From: JACDBZ01 sp036262075
Lineage (GTDB): Bacteria; Chloroflexota; Limnocylindria; QHBO01
Assembly: GCA_036262075.1 (NCBI GenBank)
Contig: DATAJO010000011.1
Coordinates: forward strand, 1 to 64,000
Direction: 5' to 3'
Length of the DNA stretch: 64,000 nt
Shown: piece after piece, positions 15,348-23,300 of the stretch
Position numbering within the stretch: the stretch's first letter is position 1
How the letters are laid out: the number at the start of each line of letters is the position of its first letter
Translations under genes and position numbers: made by a program
Notes under the pieces: model-generated
Databases searched by the model: none
What the model was told of the DNA's origin: nothing
What the model saw: only the letters and a program-made list of their open reading frames with translations

Positions 15348-17711
15348 TTGAGCGCCGACCCGACCGCGGGACCACGTCCCGGGGCGAGGAGATGGTTCGC
15401 GCCGAGCCGCCGAGCGGGGGCGAGCGAAATCGCGCTGATGGTGGGCGCGCTCGTCGTCATCGGCTACTTCTTCCTGCCGACCTCCCTCCAGGACCTCGTC
15501 TACCAGGTGCCGGGCATGTTCGCCGTGCTGGCGGTCATCGCCGGCGTGCGGATGCATCGGCCGGGCAGGATCGGCCCGTGGCTGGCGCTGGCGTTCGGGC
15601 TGCTGCTCACGACGATCGGCGATTGGACCTGGGTCGTGCTCGACCGGGTGTACGGGATCCAGCCGTTCCCATCGGTGGCCGATGCGTTCTACCTCCTCGG
15701 GCTCACGCTGACCGCGGCCGCGATCGTGTGGCTCGTCCGCCCCCGCATCCCGGACGGCGACCGGGCCGGGCTCATCGACGCGCTCATCGTGACCGTCGGC
15801 TTCGGGCTGCTGACCTGGATCTTCCTGCTCGAGCCGATCGTCCTCGACACCGAGACGGGGCTCGCCGAGACGGTGGTGAGCATGGCGTACCCGCTCATCG
15901 ACGTGTTCATCATCGGTGTCCTGGCCCGGATCGCCCTCGCGCCCGGCGAGCGCAGCCCGGCCCTGAGATACCTCCTCGTCGCGCTGGCCACGATCTTCGT
16001 GACCGACGTCGCCTACGCCCTGCTCCTGATGGTCGACGGCTACGCCACTGGCAACCTCACCGATGCGGGCTGGATGATGACCAGCCTCCTGTACGCCGCC
16101 GCGGCGCTCCATCCGTCGATGCGCAGCCTCGGCACGCCGGCGCCCGCGTCGGAGGTGACGTTCGGGCCGATGCGGGTCGCGCTCCTCGCCGTCGCCTCGC
16201 TCGTGCCGCCGGTCGTCCTCGTCGTGCAGTGGGGGACCGGCCTGCCGATCGACGTGCCGATCATTGCCGCCACCTCCGGGATGCTGTTCCTGCTCGTCAT
16301 CTCGCGCCTCGCCGGGGTCGTCGATGACCTGCGCGCCAACCTCCGCCATCGGCAGGAGCTCGAGAGCGAGCTGAAGCACCAGGCAACGACCGATCCGCTG
16401 ACCGGGCTCGCGAACCGATCCCTCTTCGCCGATCGGCTCGCGCACGCGCTCGCGCGACGCGACCAGCCGGTCGCGGTCCTGTTCCTCGACCTCGACGATT
16501 TCAAGACGATCAACGACACCCACGGCCACCAGGCCGGTGACGAGCTGCTCGTCGCCGTGGCACGCACGCTGACGAACGGCGTGCGGCCCGAGGACACCGT
16601 CGCGCGGCTCGGCGGTGACGAGTTCGCCGTCCTCATCGAGCACGATGCCAGCCACGGCGTCGCCCGCCAGATCGCCGATCGGCTCATCGGCCGCCTGCGC
16701 CGTCCGGTGCGCGTGGCCGGCCGGAAGCGGACGGTCGGCGCCAGCATCGGCATCAGCGTCGGGCTCAGCGGTCGCGACACGCCCGAGCAGCTGATGAGCG
16801 AGGCCGATATCGCGATGTACGTCTCGAAGGGCGACGGCAAGGGCGTCGCCTCGGTGTTCGACCCGCGCACGCATGCGTCGGTGGTGCGGAGCATCGGCCT
16901 GCGCGACGACCTCGAGCGCGCGGTGGCCGAGCGCGAGTTCGAGCTCCACTACCAGCCGATCGTCGACCTCTCGTCCGGCGCCGTGGCCGGCGTCGAGGCC
17001 CTCGCCCGATGGCAGCACCCGACCCGCGGGCTGCTCGTCGCGAACGACTTCATCAGCATGACCGAGGCGACCGGCGCGATCATCGCCCTCGGCGAATGGA
17101 TCTTCGACGCCGCCTGCCGCCAGGCCGCCGCCTGGGCCGATGGACCGCTGGCCGGCGGCCGCTTCATGAGCGTCAACCTCTCGACCATCCAGCTCGCGGC
17201 CCCCGGCTTCGCCTCGTTCGTGGCGCGCACGATGACCGATACGGGCGTCGACCCACGGCAGATCGTGATCGAGGTCACCGAGTCGGCGAGCTCCGACCGG
17301 GCCGATGTCGAGGAGGCACTCCGCCACCTGGCCGATCTCGGGCTGCGCCTCGCGGTCGACGACTTCGGCACCGGCTTCGCCTCGATGGAGCAGCTCGCGC
17401 GCCTGCCCTTCGCCATCATCAAGATCGACCGGTCGCTCGTCGCCCGCGTCGACCAGGACGCGCGCGCCGAGTCCGTCGTCACCGGGGTGACCGATCTCGC
17501 GCGGCGCCTCGGCGCCGAGACCGTGGCCGAGGGCATCGAGCGCCCCGAGCAGGTCGCGCCGCTGCGCGCCATGGGCTGCCGCATGGGCCAGGGATTCCAC
17601 TTCGCCGCAGCGCTCCCGGCGGCCGAGCTCGAGGCGCTCGTCCAGCCGGCCGCCCCCGTCGTGCGCGGCGCCCGCCGCCGTTCCTCGCCCGCGCGCCGAA
17701 CCGCTTCCTGA
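15348..17711 (+). CDS. Membrane GGDEF-EAL protein (cyclic-di-GMP turnover)
   Basis: Bifunctional-looking second-messenger enzyme, 787 residues. The first about 310 residues hold roughly nine hydrophobic helices, an integral membrane sensor. The GGDEF domain is intact (TTDPLTGLANRSLFADRL, VAVLFLDLDDFKTIND, LGGDEFAVL), so diguanylate cyclase activity is possible. The EAL domain also keeps its key residues (GVEALARWQHP, SVNLS, IEVTES, VDDFGTGFASM, IIKIDRSLV, ETVAEGIE), so phosphodiesterase activity is possible. The start is a TTG 6 nt after a perfect AGGAGG; longer readings from upstream lack a ribosome site. It is divergent from the acyltransferase gene. Confidence 0.9.
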   Translation: MSADPTAGPRPGARRWFAPSRRAGASEIALMVGALVVIGYFFLPTSLQDLVYQVPGMFAVLAVIAGVRMHRPGRIGPWLALAFGLLLTTIGDWTWVVLDRVYGIQPFPSVADAFYLLGLTLTAAAIVWLVRPRIPDGDRAGLIDALIVTVGFGLLTWIFLLEPIVLDTETGLAETVVSMAYPLIDVFIIGVLARIALAPGERSPALRYLLVALATIFVTDVAYALLLMVDGYATGNLTDAGWMMTSLLYAAAALHPSMRSLGTPAPASEVTFGPMRVALLAVASLVPPVVLVVQWGTGLPIDVPIIAATSGMLFLLVISRLAGVVDDLRANLRHRQELESELKHQATTDPLTGLANRSLFADRLAHALARRDQPVAVLFLDLDDFKTINDTHGHQAGDELLVAVARTLTNGVRPEDTVARLGGDEFAVLIEHDASHGVARQIADRLIGRLRRPVRVAGRKRTVGASIGISVGLSGRDTPEQLMSEADIAMYVSKGDGKGVASVFDPRTHASVVRSIGLRDDLERAVAEREFELHYQPIVDLSSGAVAGVEALARWQHPTRGLLVANDFISMTEATGAIIALGEWIFDAACRQAAAWADGPLAGGRFMSVNLSTIQLAAPGFASFVARTMTDTGVDPRQIVIEVTESASSDRADVEEALRHLADLGLRLAVDDFGTGFASMEQLARLPFAIIKIDRSLVARVDQDARAESVVTGVTDLARRLGAETVAEGIERPEQVAPLRAMGCRMGQGFHFAAALPAAELEALVQPAAPVVRGARRRSSPARRTAS

Positions 17712-17777
17712 TCTTCGCCCCCGGGTTCGTCGGCGTCCTCGCCGCGATCGCGTTCGTCCTCGTCCTCTTCCGGCCGC

Positions 17778-19001
17778 TCAGGGGGCGGGAGCCCAGCCGA
17801 TCGCGAGCTCCTCGCTGAGGACCTGCACGGGGCCACCTCCGTTGACCGGGATGGCGAGCGTGCCGCGCACATCGGCGAGGTCGAGCGCGATGCGCAGCGT
17901 CCGCCCATCCGGGGACCATGTGGCCACGGTGAATTGCCGGCAGCAGACGCCATCGGTCGTGAAGGCGGTGGCGTCCGTCCCTGCCTCGAGATCGACCACG
18001 TGGACGGACAGGGGTGCGGTCATCTGCGCCCGGGGAACCTCGGTGACGGCGATGCGAGCGCTGTCCGACGACCACGAGATGCCGACGAAGGTCTCACGGG
18101 CCGATGACTGCCACACGGTCTCGCTCCTCGAGCCGTCGATCGATGCCAGTCGCACCTCTGCTCGCGCCGGCAGCGGTGCCGTGACGTAGGCGACTGAGCG
18201 GCCGTCCGGCGACACGGCGACGGGGCCGAGGCCGATGCCCTCCGCCTCGACGATGAGCGCCGGGTCGCCCGAGAACGGCACGCGATACAACTGGCCGACC
18301 AACCGGCCGGCCCGCTCCTCACCCGCGCTCACGATGACCGTCTCGCTGTCCGGCATCCAGGAGATGCCCGTGAAGGGGAGCACCGGCAGCGGGATCGTTC
18401 GACGCTCGCCGTCATCGAGGTCGGCCAGGACGAGCTCGGGGAGGTCGGTCGCGAGATTCCATCGCGTGTACGCGACGCGCGTCCCGTCAGGTGAGATGGA
18501 GATGTCGCCGAGGCAGACGGGAGCCTCGCCCGGACGGCATGCGTCCAGCTCCCGGGCGTCGCCCGACGAGAGGTCGACGACGCCAACCCATTGCGTGCCG
18601 GCGGTCCCGAACCCGAAGCAGGCTCCGCATGTCGTCCGCAGGGCGGTCCGGCCCCCGCCGGTGTGGGTCTGGAGGTTGGCGCCTGCGTCGATGCAGTGGT
18701 CCGGACCGCCAAGGATGATCCGTTCCGCTCCATCCTCCAGCGACACCGACGTGAGGGCGCATTCCGAGACGACGATGAGGCGCTCTTCACCCACGACCAG
18801 GGGAAGCTGGCTCATCCCGACCGCCACCACGCCGGCGAGCAGAGCGAGCAGGAGGGCGACGACGAGGATGCCGGTCAGCCCCTGTGTGGGACGCGGCAGG
18901 CCGGTCGTCTCGGCGGCCGCGGCCCGACCGACGGCCTCGCGCCACAGATCCGGCGCATCGATCCGGTCGAGACGGCGGAATCGGCCGTAGAGGTCATCCA
19001 T
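17778..19001 (-). CDS. Membrane protein with TolB-like beta-propeller, sigma-factor partner
   Basis: Probable regulator of the ECF sigma factor encoded just upstream. Residues about 1-45 are cytoplasmic (MDDLYGRFRRLDRID), followed by one transmembrane helix (GILVVALLLALLAGVVAVGM) and a large outside domain made of TolB/PD40-type propeller blades (GDISISPDGTRVAYTRW, VAVSPDGRSVAYVT, ISWSSDSARIAVTE, ATWSPDGRTLRIAL). Its start overlaps the sigma gene by 8 nt. The anti-sigma role is inferred from the topology and coupling; no ZAS zinc motif (HXXXCXXC) is present, so it is not a classical ZAS anti-sigma. Confidence 0.8.
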   Translation of the reverse strand: MDDLYGRFRRLDRIDAPDLWREAVGRAAAAETTGLPRPTQGLTGILVVALLLALLAGVVAVGMSQLPLVVGEERLIVVSECALTSVSLEDGAERIILGGPDHCIDAGANLQTHTGGGRTALRTTCGACFGFGTAGTQWVGVVDLSSGDARELDACRPGEAPVCLGDISISPDGTRVAYTRWNLATDLPELVLADLDDGERRTIPLPVLPFTGISWMPDSETVIVSAGEERAGRLVGQLYRVPFSGDPALIVEAEGIGLGPVAVSPDGRSVAYVTAPLPARAEVRLASIDGSRSETVWQSSARETFVGISWSSDSARIAVTEVPRAQMTAPLSVHVVDLEAGTDATAFTTDGVCCRQFTVATWSPDGRTLRIALDLADVRGTLAIPVNGGGPVQVLSEELAIGWAPAP

Positions 19002-19473
19002 GACGGTCACCCAAGAGCAGCTTGAGGCGCTTTCGACCGCGACTGAGATTGGCCCGGACGGCAAGCTGGGACATGCCGGTGCGCCGCGATATCTCGCGCA
19101 CCGATGCATCGGCGTAGTAGTGGAGCACGACGGCCGCCCGCTGCCCGTCGGGCAGCTTCGCGAGGGCCGTCAGCAGCTCGGTGTCGGTCTCCGGGTCGAC
19201 GTACGAGCGGTCCGGCAGGGCGTAGACGCTCTGCGACCGCCGCTTGAGCTCGCCGGACGCGATCCGGAAGCCGGACTTCCAGACCCAGGCGCGCGGGTCA
19301 CGGATGGCAGTGCCGCGCCGGATGGCCTGGGCGAACGACTCGGCGACGGCGTCGCTCGCGACCTCGGCGTCGGACGAGAACGCGTACAGGGCTCGCCACA
19401 GCCGGTCCGCCTCCTCGCGGTAGAGCGCCTCGATCGTGACCGCGGGACGGACCGCGGCGGCCATGGACTCCAT
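18994..19473 (-). CDS. ECF-family RNA polymerase sigma factor
   Basis: Extracytoplasmic-function sigma factor, 159 residues. Region 2 is seen as LYREEADRLWRALYAFSSD and AVAESFAQAIRRG, region 4 as LAKLPDGQRAAVVLHYYADA and ISRRTGMSQLAVRANLSRGR. The ATG lies 6 nt downstream of a -10 box (CCTGTA), so the mRNA is probably leaderless and this first ATG is preferred over the Met at codon 4. The identical promoter hexamers on the opposite strand drive the small repeat protein, implying autoregulation plus one divergent target. Confidence 0.9.
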   Translation of the reverse strand: MESMAAAVRPAVTIEALYREEADRLWRALYAFSSDAEVASDAVAESFAQAIRRGTAIRDPRAWVWKSGFRIASGELKRRSQSVYALPDRSYVDPETDTELLTALAKLPDGQRAAVVLHYYADASVREISRRTGMSQLAVRANLSRGRKRLKLLLGDRHG

Positions 19474-19478
19474 CGCAG

Positions 19479-19509
19479 TACAGGGGCGGATTCGAGGCGA
19501 AAGGTGACA
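19479..19509 (-). promoter_or_regulatory. ECF-type promoter of the sigma operon
   Basis: TGTCACC, then 18 nt, then CCTGTA, reading toward the sigma gene; the ATG follows 5 nt after the box. The same two elements with the same spacer length occur on the plus strand 35 nt away. Exact identity of both boxes and spacing suggests one sigma factor recognises both. Confidence 0.75.
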
Positions 19510-19543
19510 GATCGGCGCGCCGAAATCGAGGACGAATGTCGCG

Positions 19544-19574
19544 TGTCACCTATTCGCCGATGCCGGCTCCTGTA
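19544..19574 (+). promoter_or_regulatory. ECF-type promoter of the small repeat protein
   Basis: TGTCACC, 18 nt, CCTGTA, mirror image of the promoter for the sigma operon. The 8-bp inverted repeat AGGTGACA/TGTCACCT (19,502-19,509 and 19,544-19,551) results from the two facing -35 boxes. A ribosome site AAGGAG lies about 10 nt before the downstream ATG. Confidence 0.75.
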
Positions 19575-19615
19575 GGGGCAACTCGACCCGCTCACGCCGA
19601 AGGAGCCCTGCACCG

Positions 19616-19927
19616 ATGATCCGCACCGCGCCCCGCACCGATCCCGCCGTCTCGGGCCTCGTCCTGTCCGGCCTGCTCGTCATCGGCCTCAGCCTGGGCT
19701 TCGTGCTCGGGCAGATCGCCCCCGACATCCTCGGCGGGCCCGCATCGTCCGGAACAGCGGCCGACACGGCGCCCGCCTTCACCCGGGACGCCGATTACGG
19801 CATCCGGCACCCCGCCGTGACCGTTCCGCTCGGACCCGCCGATGACTACGGCACCCGCCACCTGCCGGGGACCCCGCTCGGACCCGCCGATGACTACGGC
19901 ACCCGCCACCCCGCCGAGCAGCCCTGA
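19616..19927 (+). CDS. Small membrane protein with DYGTRH repeats
   Basis: Protein of 103 residues not recognised as a known family. Residues about 10-38 are a hydrophobic helix (GLVLSGLLVIGLSLGFVLGQ), a membrane anchor or uncleaved signal. The rest carries three copies of a DYG(I/T)RH motif, the last two in a 16-residue repeat starting PLGPADDYGTRH. It faces the sigma operon and shares its promoter type, so it is probably a member of that regulon. Role unknown. Confidence 0.7.
   Translation: MIRTAPRTDPAVSGLVLSGLLVIGLSLGFVLGQIAPDILGGPASSGTAADTAPAFTRDADYGIRHPAVTVPLGPADDYGTRHLPGTPLGPADDYGTRHPAEQP
19826..19910 (+). repeat. 37-bp direct repeat, 48-bp period
   Basis: Two identical 37-bp blocks (19,826-19,862 and 19,874-19,910) inside the small membrane protein gene encode the repeated LGPADDYGTRH segment. 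Identity at silent positions shows a recent duplication. Confidence 0.9.
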
Positions 19928-19953
19928 CACACACCCCCTCCGTTGGCTTCGGT

Positions 19954-19983
19954 CGGGCTGGAGCCCTGCATCCCTCCAGCCCG
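19954..19983 (+). terminator. Strong hairpin after the small repeat gene
   Basis: Perfect 10-bp stem CGGGCTGGAG/CTCCAGCCCG with a 10-nt loop, 27 nt after the stop codon. There is no T-run, so it is either a GC-rich terminator or an mRNA-stabilising hairpin. The roughly 390 nt between this gene and nrdJ otherwise hold the nrdJ regulatory region; I see no gene there. Confidence 0.55.
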
Positions 19984-20132
19984 GCCGTCCTCTGGGCCCC
20001 TCCTGCAGGCCCAAGTCGGCCGCATTCCCACACGCCATCCACAGCACGAAGGCACTTCCCCACACACGATCCACACTCGTCACACACGAACACAACGCAC
20101 CCCAAGGGAGTGTGGTGCGCCGGACCGAAGTA

Positions 20133-20148
20133 CCACCAGATGTTGTGG
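20133..20148. promoter_or_regulatory. Candidate NrdR box upstream of nrdJ
   Basis: CCACCAGATGTTGTGG matches 11 of 16 positions of the NrdR box (ACACWATATATWGTGT) and is a dyad with outer arms ACCAC/GTGGT. It lies 8 nt upstream of the -35 box of the nrdJ promoter. NrdR represses ribonucleotide reductase genes in many bacteria. Only one box is convincing, whereas NrdR usually uses two. Confidence 0.4.
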
Positions 20149-20156
20149 TTTCGGCC

Positions 20157-20185
20157 TTGACTCGGCGGTGCGGGCGTATTACAGT
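20157..20185 (+). promoter_or_regulatory. Sigma70-type promoter of nrdJ
   Basis: TTGACT, 17-nt spacer, TACAGT. The predicted transcript would start near 20,192 and carry a leader of about 125 nt before the nrdJ ATG. Confidence 0.6.
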
Positions 20186-20226
20186 GTCCGACCTGAGAAC
20201 ACGGCGCATCGCCAGGCGCCGGACCG

Positions 20227-20280
20227 CGAGGAGGGGCCCCGAACACGCGCACGGACCGTGGGATCCGTGTCCCCTCCTCG
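20227..20280 (+). promoter_or_regulatory. Structured nrdJ leader hairpin
   Basis: Perfect 10-bp outer stem (CGAGGAGGGG with CCCCTCCTCG at 20,271-20,280) enclosing an inner stem CACGGA/TCCGTG. It lies wholly inside the predicted leader, 35 nt before the ATG. No cobalamin-riboswitch B12 box is visible, so a known riboswitch class is not claimed; a translational or stability element is possible. Confidence 0.45.
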
Positions 20281-20315
20281 AGGCCGAATAACGGCTGCAG
20301 AGGGACTCATCTGAC

Positions 20316-23300
20316 ATGGCCCGCACCGCCTCCCCAACCAAGCCCGCGAACGCGACGACCACCGGCAACGGCCACGCCACGAACGGCAACGGAACTGGCA
20401 ACGGCAACGGCCACGGTCACAACGGCAACGGGAACGGGAAGGCGACGGTCAGGAACGGCCGAAGCAGCACCTCCACCGGATACCGCCAGCTCGAGCCGGG
20501 ACAGAAGCCGACCTGGAAGGGCCTCTCGATCGAGCGCCGATTCACCCGGCCCGACGTCCACCCCTACGACACCGTCGAGTGGGACAGCCGCGAGGCGGTC
20601 ATCACCAACGAGCGCGGCGAGGCGGTCTTCGAGCAGCGCGACCTCGAGATCCCGAAGAGCTGGTCGCAGCTGGCGACCCAGGTCGTGGCCAGCAAGTACT
20701 TCCGCGGCCACCTCGGCACGCCGCAGCGCGAGCGCTCGGTCAAGCAGATGCTCGACCGCGTGGTCGACACGATCACCGAGTGGGGGATCAAGGACGCCTA
20801 CTTCGCGACCGATGCGGACGCCGAGGCCTTCCGCAACGAGCTGAAGGACATCCTCCTCAAGCAGCGCGCCAGCTTCAACAGCCCGGTGTGGTTCAACGTC
20901 GGCATCGACGCCCACCCGCAGTGCAGCGCCTGCTTCATCAACTCCGTCGACGACACGATGGAGAGCATCCTGACCCTCGCCAAGACCGAGGGCATGCTCT
21001 TCAAGTTCGGCTCGGGCGCCGGCAGCAACCTCTCCACCATCCGCAGCTCCAAGGAGACCCTGCGAGGCGGCGGCGAGGCCAGCGGCCCGGTCTCCTTCAT
21101 GAAGGGCTTCGACGCGTTCGCCGGCGTCATCAAGTCGGGCGGCAAGACCCGACGGGCCGCGAAGATGGTCATCCTCAACGTCGACCATCCCGACGTCGAG
21201 GAGTTCATCGACTGCAAGCTCAACGAGGAGAAGAAGGCCTGGGCGCTCATCGACGCCGGGTATGACGGCAACTTCAACGGCGGCGAGGCGTACGCATCGG
21301 TCTTCTTCCAGAACTCGAACAACTCCGTCCGCGTGACCGATGCGTTCATGGAGGCGGTCGAGAATGATGCCGACTGGACCACGTACGCGGTGACCACCGG
21401 GGAACCGGTCCAGGTCGTGAAGGCCCGCTACCTGATGAACAAGATGGCCGAGGCGGCCTGGGTCTGCGGCGATCCCGGCATCCAGTACCACGACACGGTC
21501 AACCGCTGGCACACGAGCGCGAACACCGCGCCCATCAACGCCTCGAACCCCTGCGTCACCGGCGACACGCTTGTCGCGACCGATGAGGGCTGGCGCCGAA
21601 TCGACTCGCTCGTCGGAAAGAACGCAAACGTCATTGGGGCCGATGGACAGCCCCACCCGGTTGATCGCATCTTCCCGACTGGTACCAAGCCTGTCTTCGA
21701 GCTGAAAACCCGCTCCGGCTACCGCGTCAACATCACGGCTGACCACCTCGTCTCGACGCAGCGCGGTGACGTGGCGGTCAAGGATCTCACGCCCGAGGAC
21801 AAGATCTTCCTCAACGCGCCAGGCTTCGGCCGGAAGGAGCTGTCACCGCAGCTCGCCGAGGCGATCGGCCTGGCCGTCGGCGACGGCTACCTCGCGAAGG
21901 GCGCTAATCGGACCGACATGGTCATCATCACGATGCACGAGAACGAGTTCGGCGTGCTCGAGATGGTCGCCAAGGAGGTCAACCACCAGAAGGCGATGCT
22001 TCGTGCGGTCGGCATGCCCGGCCAGCCGGGACCGGTCCACGTCAGCCGCACTGCCACCGGGCCCCGCGTCTCGTTCGGCACCAAGGTGGTGGTCGACCAG
22101 TTCAAGAAGCACGCCGTCCTCGACGAGGGGTCCGATAAGAAGCGGTTCACCGATGAGGTCTACGGCCTCGATCGAGAGAGCCAGGCGGCCCTGCTCCGCG
22201 GCCTCTTTACCGCCGACGGGACAGTCAGCAACAGCGCGAGCTCGAACCACAGCATCTCGCTGGACTCCACCTCACTCGATCTCCTTGTCCAAGTTCAGCG
22301 CATGCTGCTGGGCTTTGGCATCAAGTCGCGCATCTATGAGAACCGACGCGGCGGAAAGCTCCGCCATCTCCTTCCGGATGGGAAGGGCGGCATGAAGGAG
22401 TACGCCGTCAAGGAGATGCATGCGTTGCGGATCTCGAGCGCGTCGCGCGTCAGGTTCGAGAAGGAAATCGGGTTCGCGCCAGAGAGCCCGAAGGTCAAGG
22501 CGCTTCGCCTGCTGAACTCGACGGTGTCGACCTACAGCGATGAGCTCGTCGACGAGTTCGCGTCCGCCGAGCCGATTGGCGATGCGCCGGTCTACGACCT
22601 CACTGAATCAGCAACGAATCACTTCGTCGCTAACGGAATCAGTGTTCACAACTGCAGTGAGTACATGTATCTGGATGATTCAGCGTGCAATCTCGCGTCG
22701 CTGAATCTCATGAAGTTCGTCAAGGACGACGGCGAGTTCGCGATCGAGGACTACAAGCACGCGGTGCGCATCGTGTTCACCGCGCAGGAGATCATCGTCG
22801 ACAACGCGAGCTACCCGACCGAGAAGATCGGCGAGAACAGCCGCGACTTCCGGCCGATCGGCCTCGGCTACGCGAACCTCGGCGCCCTGCTCATGAACCG
22901 CGGCCTTGCCTACGACAGCGACGAGGGTCGCGCGTACGCCGCATCGGTCACGGCGCTCATGCAGGCGGAGGCGGCGCTGCAGTCAGCCCGCATCAGCCGC
23001 GACCAGGGCGGCCCGTTCGCCGGCTACGCGATCAACCGCGAGCCGTACCTGAAGGTCATGCGCCAGCACCGGGATGCGGCGTATCGGATCGACGCCAATC
23101 TCGTGCCGAGCGACCTGCTCGACGCGGCGATCGTCGGCTGGGACGAGGTCATCGCCCTCGGCGAGAAGACGGGCTTCCGCAACGGGCAGCTGTCCGTCCT
23201 TGCGCCGACCGGCACGATCGCCTTCATGATGGACTGCGACACGACCGGCGTTGAGCCGGACATCGCGCTCATCAAGTACAAGCGCCTCGTCGGCGGCGGC

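Noticed and set aside
15183..17600. Minus-strand open frame extending the acyltransferase upstream by about 800 codons
   Set aside because: It is antisense to an intact GGDEF-EAL gene with all motifs and its own ribosome site; the acyltransferase begins near 15,182.
20186..20315. Cobalamin riboswitch before the B12-dependent nrdJ
   Set aside because: The leader is only about 125 nt and no B12-box-like conserved core is visible; only simple hairpins are supported.
21552..22652. Free-standing homing endonuclease gene
   Set aside because: No start or stop of its own; splicing blocks A, B, F and G flank the LAGLIDADG motifs in frame with nrdJ.
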